Origin: Litorimonas sp039975855
GTDB lineage: Bacteria > Pseudomonadota > Alphaproteobacteria > Caulobacterales > Maricaulaceae
NCBI GenBank assembly: GCA_039975855.1
Contig: JBDWGH010000002.1
Location: forward strand, 1 to 64,000
Direction of reading: 5' to 3'
Length of the DNA stretch: 64,000 bases
Position numbers and translations under genes: made by a program. The notes under the pieces were generated by a model. That model searched no databases, was not told where the DNA came from, and worked only from the letters and a program-made list of their open reading frames with translations. The number at the start of each line of letters is the position of its first letter. The stretch's first letter is position 1. Shown piece after piece: positions 18,172 to 25,642 of this stretch.

Positions 18172-19122
18172 GTGCAAAAAGCATGTGAATCTATTCAGGA
18201 CAATATCTTGGCAACTTCGCTACCAGCAAAAGACATACCCAGTCGAATTGAAACCATTCGCGGCCTGATAGAGGCGCGTCTTTCCGAAATAATTCCGTCT
18301 AAAACAACATGGCCCGTGCGTTTGCATGAGGCTCAACGCCACGCATTGCTTTCACCGGGCAAACGGTTTCGTCCTCTCCTGTGTGTATTTATCGCGCAAG
18401 GTGGAGACCTCCAAGATGGAGCGGAATTGGACGCAGCAATCACTACGGGCTGTGTCGCCGAAATGGTGCATGCCGCTTCACTTATTCTAGATGACCTCCC
18501 CTGCATGGACGATGCAGAATTGCGCAGAAATCAGCCAACAACACATATTGCTTTCGACGAAAGTACGGCAATTTTATCTGCGACAGCGCTTCTGAACCGC
18601 GCATTTGGGGCATTGTCTCGTTTGGATCAGGTCACGGCTGAACGCCGTATCGAAATAATCGATCTGCTCTCTTATGCCGTTGGATCGAAAGGCCTAATTG
18701 CGGGGCAAATGGCGGATTTAGCCAATACCGACAAGGGGACATCCATTGCTGAAATTGAGCGTCTAAATACCCTAAAAACTGGCGCTTTGTTTGACTTCAG
18801 CGTTGACGCAGCGGCCATTCTTTCTGGGATGCATGCGTCACAACGCGCAGCGTTAAAGGACTTCTCTTATAACCTAGGCCTTGCATTTCAGCTCTTGGAC
18901 GACGTCAAAGACGCCGTAATGAATGATCAAGAGGCCGAGAAGTCAGTTAACCGTGATATAGGGAAAGCCACCATACTGGCGGTCGCGGGCTCTCTTGCCT
19001 CCCGCAGAAAGCTCACCGAGTATTTGTCTCATGCGAAAGCCGCGCTGCAGAGAGCTGAGCTATCTAACCTTGATGTGATAACTGCGATTTTGGACCATCA
19101 ATTTGCCTTTCTCCGCACCTGA
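18172..19122 (+). CDS. crtE: Geranylgeranyl diphosphate synthase
   Basis: This polyprenyl synthase of 316 residues should make geranylgeranyl diphosphate for carotenoids. The first Asp-rich motif is DDLPCMDD (107-114) in the context ASLILDDLPCMDDAELRR, very close to CrtE of Pantoea; the second is DDVKD (243-247). Position beside crtW and crtZ favours CrtE over IspA. Translation begins at GTG with TGAGG 9 nt upstream. The last 20 nt overlap the next reading frame. Phytoene synthase, desaturase and lycopene cyclase genes are not in this window, so they must lie elsewhere. Confidence 0.88.
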   Translation: MQKACESIQDNILATSLPAKDIPSRIETIRGLIEARLSEIIPSKTTWPVRLHEAQRHALLSPGKRFRPLLCVFIAQGGDLQDGAELDAAITTGCVAEMVHAASLILDDLPCMDDAELRRNQPTTHIAFDESTAILSATALLNRAFGALSRLDQVTAERRIEIIDLLSYAVGSKGLIAGQMADLANTDKGTSIAEIERLNTLKTGALFDFSVDAAAILSGMHASQRAALKDFSYNLGLAFQLLDDVKDAVMNDQEAEKSVNRDIGKATILAVAGSLASRRKLTEYLSHAKAALQRAELSNLDVITAILDHQFAFLRT

Positions 19123-20062
19123 CATACCTACACGTCCAACGGTACTGAACGTTCGCGACCTGACGGTTGATTACGGAAAACACCGGGCTTTGGACGGTTT
19201 GACCCTCGAGATTTTTCAAGGCGAACTCGTCGGAGTTATTGGCCCCAATGGAGCGGGAAAAACTAGTTTTGTCAAAGCCTTGTGCGGACGGCTGAAACTT
19301 AATGGTAACCTCGAAGTTTGCGGCGATAATTTGCAACGCGGCAGCGATCGTCGGAAACATATCGCACTTGTTCCGCAAGATATCGGGCTCTACCCGCACC
19401 TTACAGCAAAAGAAAATCTTGATGTGATTGGACGCCTTTTAGGCTTGAAAGACAAACAAGGGGTCTTGGACGCTCTCGATGCCGTTGAAATGACGCAACA
19501 CGCCAAATTGCGCGTTTCTGATATGTCAGGCGGCATGAAGCGCCGTATCAATGTGGCTGCAGCCATTCTTACAAAACCCAGCCTAGTCATTTTTGACGAA
19601 CCTACTGCGGGTGTTGACGCGCCCGCTCGCGATACCGTTCATCGATTGGCTCGAAAACTGGCCGATGAGGGAAAGGCTGTGATTTTAATTACCCACGAAT
19701 TGGACCAAGCCGAAGCCCTCTGTGATAAAGTCTTAGTATTGTGCAACGGCAAACGTCTGGCCTTTGAGCCCCCAGGACGTCTTTTAGAGCGGAGCTTTCA
19801 AGGACAACGCGAAGTTATGGTGAGATATGGCCGACCGCCAGAACATGAAGCACATACCGCAATGAAACCATTCCAGTTCACCCAAGGTGAACTTCCAACA
19901 ATTTGGGTTGCGATGACCAATGCAAATGAAGTTAGCTTTGTCTCAGCTTTCCTAACAGCGCTACAGGGCGGGGACGATTTAATTCGCGAGATCAGTGTTC
20001 GTCGCCCTGGCTTGAATGCCTTGATGCATCGGATCGAGAAAACTGGGCAGTTATCAGCATGA
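19103..20062 (+). CDS. ABC-2 type exporter, ATP-binding subunit
   Basis: The 319-residue protein is a NatA/CcmA-type ATPase. Walker A GPNGAGKTS is at 47-55, the signature MSGGMKRR at 141-148, Walker B LVIFDEP at 161-167, and the switch histidine is in LITHELDQAEAL. The C-terminal 85 residues form the usual accessory domain. The only good start is TTG at 19103 inside the end of crtE, so expression is probably coupled to crtE. It overlaps its permease by ATGA. The substrate is unknown; location among carotenoid genes suggests a lipid or isoprenoid cargo, which is inference. Confidence 0.85.
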   Translation: MPFSAPDIPTRPTVLNVRDLTVDYGKHRALDGLTLEIFQGELVGVIGPNGAGKTSFVKALCGRLKLNGNLEVCGDNLQRGSDRRKHIALVPQDIGLYPHLTAKENLDVIGRLLGLKDKQGVLDALDAVEMTQHAKLRVSDMSGGMKRRINVAAAILTKPSLVIFDEPTAGVDAPARDTVHRLARKLADEGKAVILITHELDQAEALCDKVLVLCNGKRLAFEPPGRLLERSFQGQREVMVRYGRPPEHEAHTAMKPFQFTQGELPTIWVAMTNANEVSFVSAFLTALQGGDDLIREISVRRPGLNALMHRIEKTGQLSA

Positions 20063-21153
20063 TTTTTGCTGTGTTTAAAATCATGTGGCTTCGGCTTTGG
20101 CGGGACAAAGGCGCACTGATTTTGGCCTTCGTCCTTCCGGGATTTATCTTTGCAGTGTTTGCTGCAATTTTCTCGAATGCATCCGGTGGCAATTTGGACT
20201 TAAGAGTGGCTCTGGCAAATACCTCGCCAGCGGAAGACACAATATCCTTCGCAAAAAACCTGACGGACAGCGACCTAATCTCGGTCACATTTGACGAGGA
20301 CTGGACTGAAGCGGACATTACTGACCGGGTTCGTTTGGGTCAGGACGATGTGGGCGTCGTATTGTTCGGAGCCGTCAGTGACCAATCCGGGCCTTCCATC
20401 CGCATCATTCAAGATCCCAGCAGAGAGGTCGCTGCGACCGTCTTGAAAGGTCAAATCCGCCAAATGCTCAACAGTCAATCCGGTATAGAGGGAGTAGAAA
20501 TTTTCGAAACCAAATCAGCGCTCGGGGCGTCAGAAACCGCGATTTTGGAAGACCCAACAGTGACATATTATATAGGTGCTACAGCTATCTTGTTTCTGTT
20601 ATTTTCTGCCATGCAAGGCGCAGCAATATCGATTGATGAACGCCGAAACGGCATTAGCGACCGATTGATGGTTGGTCCGGCAGGGGCGCTTGGGATGCTC
20701 AGTGGTAAGTTCGTCTTTTTATCCCTCGTGGGTTTTTTTCAGGCTGCCATAATATGTATTGTTGCGTCGTTATTCTTTGACGTACCAGTTATGGCGCACC
20801 TCTTTCCGCTTATTCTGGCCTGTTTGGGTGCGGCAGTCCTAGCGTCCGGGTTAGCGCTTCTCGTCGCGTCACTGTGTAAAACACCCACACAAATGAACAC
20901 GGTCAGCACCTTCGCTGTCTTGCTCCTGTCAGCCGTAGGCGGGTCAATGGTCCCGCGCTTCATGATGCCAGGGTGGCTACAGCAGTTAGGCGTTGCTACC
21001 CCAAACTTCTGGTCAATTGAGGCCTTCTACGGCATTTTGGCACGGGGACAGACGGTTGTTGATCTGCTACCTGTTTGGTGCGTGTTGTTTGGTGGAGGTT
21101 TTCTATGCCTCGGTTTGGCAGCCTTGCTGTCGCATAAATTGATGAGGGTTTAA
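20059..21153 (+). CDS. ABC-2 type exporter, permease subunit
   Basis: This 364-residue permease has one N-terminal membrane helix (about 18-40), a large extracytoplasmic domain (about 45-170) and five helices in the C-terminal half, the standard ABC-2 topology with the conserved PSGALGML-like region seen as VGPAGALGMLSG. It is read with the preceding ATPase through an ATGA overlap and is followed immediately by crtW (TAAGTG). The pair probably forms a dimeric exporter in the inner membrane. Confidence 0.85.
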   Translation: MIFAVFKIMWLRLWRDKGALILAFVLPGFIFAVFAAIFSNASGGNLDLRVALANTSPAEDTISFAKNLTDSDLISVTFDEDWTEADITDRVRLGQDDVGVVLFGAVSDQSGPSIRIIQDPSREVAATVLKGQIRQMLNSQSGIEGVEIFETKSALGASETAILEDPTVTYYIGATAILFLLFSAMQGAAISIDERRNGISDRLMVGPAGALGMLSGKFVFLSLVGFFQAAIICIVASLFFDVPVMAHLFPLILACLGAAVLASGLALLVASLCKTPTQMNTVSTFAVLLLSAVGGSMVPRFMMPGWLQQLGVATPNFWSIEAFYGILARGQTVVDLLPVWCVLFGGGFLCLGLAALLSHKLMRV

Positions 21154-21879
21154 GTGAGCACTGTCGCGAGGACAGATAAACATGTGAATATGGGCCCCCT
21201 TTATGCGGCGCTCATTTTTGGTGTTTGGGCAACAGTTCATGTCTACAGTGTATTTTTTCACACGCTGTCTTCGCCGATTTGGATAACAATCGCTCTCATC
21301 GCTTTACAGTGCTGGCTCTACACGGGTTTGTTTATCGTCGCTCACGACACCATGCATGGATCCCTGACACCGGGCAAAGAACGGGTAAACGCTATTATCG
21401 GGACTTCAATTCTATTTGTATATGCCGGCTTTAACTGGAAGAAAATGCGGGCTGCCCATCTTGATCACCACACCTATTCAGGAACCGAGAGAGATCCAGA
21501 TTTCAATGCGAAAGATCCCCACGCGTTTTGGCCATGGTATATGAAATTCTTCCTGACATATTTCGGATGGCGACAAGTTCTCATTCTCATTGGGTTCACA
21601 CTGACCTATATTTTGCTAGGCGCCAGCTATGTGAACACGATTGTTATGTGGGCCGTTCCAGCAATTTTATCCTCTGTTCAGCTCTTCTATTTCGGGACGT
21701 ATTTAACCCACAGGCATGCCGAGGACTTTCCCGACGAACATAACGCAAGAACAAACAATTTTAATTGGCTGAGTTCCCTACTTTCTTGCTTTCATTTCGG
21801 TTATCATCACGAACATCATTTGTTCCCACATGAGCCTTGGTGGCGGCTGCCGTTGCGCAAACGAGAGACACGTTCATGA
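21154..21879 (+). CDS. crtW: Beta-carotene ketolase
   Basis: CrtW (241 residues) is a di-iron membrane oxygenase that adds 4-keto groups to beta-ionone rings, giving canthaxanthin or, with CrtZ, astaxanthin. The histidine motifs are HDTMH (64-68), HLDHH (102-106) and FHFGYHHEHH (213-222), with HRHAED between; four membrane spans surround them. GTG start follows the permease stop directly, with GAGG 8 nt before it; an ATG at codon 13 is an alternative. The stop overlaps crtZ as ATGA. Confidence 0.93.
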   Translation: MSTVARTDKHVNMGPLYAALIFGVWATVHVYSVFFHTLSSPIWITIALIALQCWLYTGLFIVAHDTMHGSLTPGKERVNAIIGTSILFVYAGFNWKKMRAAHLDHHTYSGTERDPDFNAKDPHAFWPWYMKFFLTYFGWRQVLILIGFTLTYILLGASYVNTIVMWAVPAILSSVQLFYFGTYLTHRHAEDFPDEHNARTNNFNWLSSLLSCFHFGYHHEHHLFPHEPWWRLPLRKRETRS

Positions 21880-22379
21880 CAGTCTTAATAAACAGCGCAA
21901 TCGTTTTGGGTTCCATCATTGGAATGGAGATATTTGCTTGGGCCATCCATAAATACGTCATGCATGGGCCGGGTTGGGGTTGGCACGAAAGCCATCACAC
22001 AGAGACCAAAGGATTGTTCGAGAAGAACGACCTGTACGCCGTCGTTTTCAGCTTCATTGCGGCTGGTTTCTTTATTATCGGGTCGATGGGCGTGAGCTGG
22101 CTTTGGTATGTCGGTTTAGGGCTGACGATTTACGGCGTTCTTTATGCGGTAGTTCATGATGGTCTTGTCCATCGAAGGCTTCCTTTCCCTCGCAAAGCGC
22201 GTGGGCGGTACATGAAACGCCTTGTACAGGCTCATCGTTTACATCATGCCGCACACACCAAAGATGGATGTGTCAGTTTTGGCTTTATTTGGGCGGAAGA
22301 TGTCAGAAAGTTGAAAGCCGAATTGAAGAAGAACATGGCCGCTCGTGGTCAAACACTTCAAGCAGACCAAGCGGAATAA
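21876..22379 (+). CDS. crtZ: Beta-carotene 3-hydroxylase
   Basis: CrtZ (167 residues) is a di-iron membrane hydroxylase acting on C3 of beta-ionone rings. Histidines are in HKYVMH (25-30), HESHH (37-41), HDGLVH (94-99) and HRLHHAAH (120-127). The ATG at 21876 overlaps the crtW stop; a longer in-frame reading into crtW is not supported. Together with crtW this predicts astaxanthin-type xanthophylls in the cell. Confidence 0.93.
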   Translation: MTVLINSAIVLGSIIGMEIFAWAIHKYVMHGPGWGWHESHHTETKGLFEKNDLYAVVFSFIAAGFFIIGSMGVSWLWYVGLGLTIYGVLYAVVHDGLVHRRLPFPRKARGRYMKRLVQAHRLHHAAHTKDGCVSFGFIWAEDVRKLKAELKKNMAARGQTLQADQAE

Positions 22380-22385
22380 ACCCAT

Positions 22386-22973
22386 TTGGCCCAAGGGTTC
22401 GGACCAGATGATCTAATCTCCTGTTATCGGCGCGGTGTTTTTCCGATGTCTGATAGACGGGAAGATGAATTTTTCTATCTTGTCGAACCAAAACAGCGCG
22501 GAATTCTCCCTTTAAGATCATTTCACATTTCTAAATCCATGAAGAAGTTTAGAAAAAAAACTTCTTTGAAAGTGACGTTTAATCAGGATTTTGCGGGCGT
22601 TATTAAAGCCTGTGCGACCAACCATGACGGTACATGGATAAGCCATGCTATTGAAGGCCTCTACCGAGTTCTTCATCAACGTGGGGACGCTCACAGTATT
22701 GAGGTTTGGGAGGAAGACACTCTCGTTGGCGGATTGTACGGGGTTACACAAGGCCGGGCATTTTTCGGAGAAAGCATGTTCTCAACCCGAACGAATGCCT
22801 CCAAACTGGCACTGATACACCTAGTTGAGCATCTAATATTTCGTGGTTTTATCCTCTTGGACACCCAATTCCTCACCGAGCATTTGAAATCGCTGGGCGC
22901 TATCGAAATCCCGCAAACCGAGTATCTCGAAAAATTGAACAAAGCTTTGGAAAGTGACGCCCGTTTCGATTGA
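22386..22973 (+). CDS. aat: Leucyl/phenylalanyl-tRNA-protein transferase
   Basis: Aat (195 residues) attaches Leu or Phe from charged tRNA to N-terminal Lys or Arg of proteins, marking them for ClpS/ClpAP degradation. The N terminus GVFPMSD...VEPKQRGILPL, the WISHAIEGLYRVLHQRG segment, GGLYGVTQGRAFFGESMFS and LLDTQF are family hallmarks. The start is TTG 6 nt after the crtZ stop, with no strong ribosome binding site. Its place among carotenoid genes has no known functional reason and may only reflect a shared transcript. Confidence 0.92.
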   Translation: MAQGFGPDDLISCYRRGVFPMSDRREDEFFYLVEPKQRGILPLRSFHISKSMKKFRKKTSLKVTFNQDFAGVIKACATNHDGTWISHAIEGLYRVLHQRGDAHSIEVWEEDTLVGGLYGVTQGRAFFGESMFSTRTNASKLALIHLVEHLIFRGFILLDTQFLTEHLKSLGAIEIPQTEYLEKLNKALESDARFD

Positions 22974-23004
22974 CCTGCTGAAACGAATTGCACAAAAGAC
23001 GGGT

Positions 23005-24366
23005 ATGAAAAATCTTGTACCCCTCCTCCTTTCCGCATCCGCTCTTGTTGCCTGCCAAGCTCAGACGGATGACACCTCGAAAAATGATAAGGCTAACGAC
23101 AGCCCCGCGTTTGCAAGCACCTATACACCGCAAACCTCATCTGACGTTCTCCTGAAGAATGCGACCTTGATTGATGGTATCAGCAAAGAAGAGCGCAAGG
23201 GCGACTTACTTGTTGCCGGCGGAAAGATTGGATTTGTGGGTTCCGGGGAAGTCCCCGAAGGAGTTACAGAGATAAACCTTGAGGGTCGTTACGTTACCCC
23301 CGGAATAATCGACATCCATTCTCATCTCGGAAACTATCCGTCACCGGGGGTGCATGCGCATGGCGACGGAAATGAAGTTACCAGTCCGATCACTTCGGAA
23401 GTCTACGCTGAACATGGTGTTTGGCCCCAGGACCCTGGGTTTGATGAAGCGCTCCAAGGTGGCGTCACAACACTTCACATTCTTCCTGGTTCCGCAAATT
23501 TGTTTGGCGGTCGTGGCGTGACCCTTCGGAACGTTCCCTCCCGAACAGTTCAAGGCATGAAATTTCCGGATGCGCCCTATACGCTAAAAATGGCGTGCGG
23601 TGAGAATCCAAAACGCGTTTACGGAAACAAAGGTGGCCCGGGTTCTCGAATGGGCAATGTCGCTGGATATCGAAAAAATTGGATCAAAGCTGCAAGCTAC
23701 AAAGCCAAGCGAGATAAAGGCGGAGATTATGACCGAGACCTTCAGCTTGAAACATTAGCGGACGTTTTAGATGGAAAAATTCTTGTTCAAATGCATTGCT
23801 ATCGAGCCGATGAAATGGTGCAAATTTTGGATATTGCGAAAGAGTTCGATTACAAAGTCACGACATTCCATCATGCCGTCGAAGCCTACAAAATTGGTGA
23901 CTATCTGGCGGAGAATGACACATGCGCTGCCATGTGGGCCGATTGGGGCGCATTCAAAATGGAGAGTTTTGATTACATAAACGAGAATGTACCGTTTGTT
24001 CACGCTTCCGGTGCCTGCGCCATGATCCACTCGGATGATCAAAACAACATTCAACGTTTGAACCAAGAAGTCGCCAAGACTTGGGCCGATGGCAATCGCG
24101 CGGGATTGAACATTTCGAAAGCTGAAGCCTGGCAATGGCTCTCAACAAACCCGGCCAAAGCTCTTGGAATATTAGATGAGACAGGGACCTTGGAGGCGGG
24201 CAAACGCGCCGACCTTGTCATTTGGGATGGAGACCCCTTCTCTACATATGGCAGGCCAGAAACCGTTATGGTCGACGGAGCGGTCTTGTTTGACCGTGCA
24301 TCGGGAGTGAAACCTAAAAGCGACTTCCGCCTTGGCTATGCTGATCTGTCGGAGGGCGTAAAATGA
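23005..24366 (+). CDS. Secreted amidohydrolase, lipoprotein (catalytic partner)
   Basis: This amidohydrolase-superfamily protein (453 residues) carries a lipoprotein signal from the chosen ATG, with lipobox LVAC and acylation at C17. The metal-binding HxH is H105-x-H107 in GIIDIHSHLGN; further likely ligands are the histidine of QMHCYRAD and those in TFHHAVEAY, and a GKRADLVIWDGDP segment marks the C-terminal composite domain. It resembles imidazolonepropionase-like deacetylases/peptidases, but the substrate cannot be read from sequence. It overlaps its paralogue by ATGA. The frame is open back to 22954, but that removes the signal peptide from the N terminus. Confidence 0.82.
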   Translation: MKNLVPLLLSASALVACQAQTDDTSKNDKANDSPAFASTYTPQTSSDVLLKNATLIDGISKEERKGDLLVAGGKIGFVGSGEVPEGVTEINLEGRYVTPGIIDIHSHLGNYPSPGVHAHGDGNEVTSPITSEVYAEHGVWPQDPGFDEALQGGVTTLHILPGSANLFGGRGVTLRNVPSRTVQGMKFPDAPYTLKMACGENPKRVYGNKGGPGSRMGNVAGYRKNWIKAASYKAKRDKGGDYDRDLQLETLADVLDGKILVQMHCYRADEMVQILDIAKEFDYKVTTFHHAVEAYKIGDYLAENDTCAAMWADWGAFKMESFDYINENVPFVHASGACAMIHSDDQNNIQRLNQEVAKTWADGNRAGLNISKAEAWQWLSTNPAKALGILDETGTLEAGKRADLVIWDGDPFSTYGRPETVMVDGAVLFDRASGVKPKSDFRLGYADLSEGVK

Positions 24367-25598
24367 GAACTTTATTCCTAGCGACCGCAGCACTATTCAC
24401 CCTGTCCTCACCGGCCTTTGCACAAACCTATTTCGTTGATAATGCAACCGTTGTTGCAGCAAATGGAACACAATCGAAAGCGGACATCATTGTTGTAGAT
24501 GGCGTCGTTGAAGGCCAAGGCGCGCGTTTAACCGCTCCAGACGGCGCAACAACGATTTCGGGCGGTTGGGTTACACCAGGCCTGTTCGCATCGATGTCTT
24601 CACTCGGTATGACAGACATTGGGTCATCGGGCCCGGGGAATGACGTTAGTTCTGAAAGTTCACCAACAAATATATCAGAACATGCCGCTGACAGCTTTAA
24701 CTCGCGATCAGTTCATATCGGCAATGTTAGACAAAACGGAATCACACATGCTGTTATTGCCCCTCGTAGCGGCGGAGATAGTATATTCGCGGGAACGGGC
24801 GCAGTTATCTCACTCACCGGAGAATTCGATTCAGTTATCGACCCAGAAGCTTTTGTCATGGTGGACTTGGGCGAACGCGGTACTATTCGCGCGGGCGGGT
24901 CCCGAGCTGCGGCGATGTCCCAGTTCCGGGCAGCCATCGAGGACGCAGAAGGATTTTTTAAACGATATGCAGACCAATCCGATGGTGGAGACGTCTTATC
25001 GCGTCAGGACGCAAGAGCCTTTTCTCGGGCTGTCCGCGGGGACATCCCTCTTCTCGTCAGCGTTAACCGTGCGGCGGATATTATGCGTTTGATTGATTTG
25101 AAATCGGACAATAGAAATTTGGACATTGTGATTGTTGGCGGCGCCGAAGCCTGGGAAGTCGCCGATGAAATCGCCGCTGCCGGAATTCGAGTGATCTTTG
25201 ACCCATTGAAAAACTTACCTGATTCATTCGAAAGCGTCGGATCACGATTGGACAATGCTATATTTCTAGACGCAGCAGGCGTCGACTATGCGATTTCAAA
25301 CCTTGGCGCCTTGGGTGTAACAAAGCCAGCAACCTTAGCCCAACATGCCGGAGCAGCCGTCGTTGAAGGCCTAAGTTGGGATCAAGCTTTTTCGGCCATC
25401 TCATCGGTTCCTGCATCTTGGTTTGGCGTCACTGATAAGTCTGCCGTTGTATGGGACGGTGATCCATTAGAGGTAACTTCTGCACCGATTGCCATGTCTA
25501 TAAATGGCGAAGCGCAGTCCATGACATCGCGTCAAAAGGCGCTGCGTGATCGGTATAATCCGACGAACCAGGACGATCGCCCACACAAATACCGCTAG
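24363..25598 (+). CDS. Amidohydrolase-like protein lacking the HxH motif
   Basis: The 411-residue product has a clear Sec signal peptide (cleavage after AFA, residue 20) and the amidohydrolase-like composite fold (KADIIVVDGVV near the start, SAVVWDGDPLEV near the end). Where the active homologue has GIIDIHSHLG, this one reads GLFASMSSLG at 73-82, so the metal-binding HxH is gone; other metal ligands are also not evident. It is therefore probably inactive and may act as a partner of the preceding lipoprotein. An A-T-G-A overlap ties the two genes. Confidence 0.78.
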   Translation: MRTLFLATAALFTLSSPAFAQTYFVDNATVVAANGTQSKADIIVVDGVVEGQGARLTAPDGATTISGGWVTPGLFASMSSLGMTDIGSSGPGNDVSSESSPTNISEHAADSFNSRSVHIGNVRQNGITHAVIAPRSGGDSIFAGTGAVISLTGEFDSVIDPEAFVMVDLGERGTIRAGGSRAAAMSQFRAAIEDAEGFFKRYADQSDGGDVLSRQDARAFSRAVRGDIPLLVSVNRAADIMRLIDLKSDNRNLDIVIVGGAEAWEVADEIAAAGIRVIFDPLKNLPDSFESVGSRLDNAIFLDAAGVDYAISNLGALGVTKPATLAQHAGAAVVEGLSWDQAFSAISSVPASWFGVTDKSAVVWDGDPLEVTSAPIAMSINGEAQSMTSRQKALRDRYNPTNQDDRPHKYR

Positions 25599-25604
25599 GG
25601 TTAC

Positions 25605-25620
25605 AGCGGTTTACACCGCT
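25605..25620 (+). repeat. Short inverted repeat after the amidohydrolase pair
   Basis: AGCGGT and ACCGCT form a perfect 6-bp stem around TTAC, starting 7 nt after the amidohydrolase stop. No T run follows, so it is at most a weak terminator. TTGACC at 25620-25625 followed 16 nt later by TATGTT could be a promoter for the helicase gene, in which case the hairpin sits at its -35 edge. Confidence 0.4.
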
Positions 25621-25642
25621 TGACCTCTGGGGCGCGCGGCCT

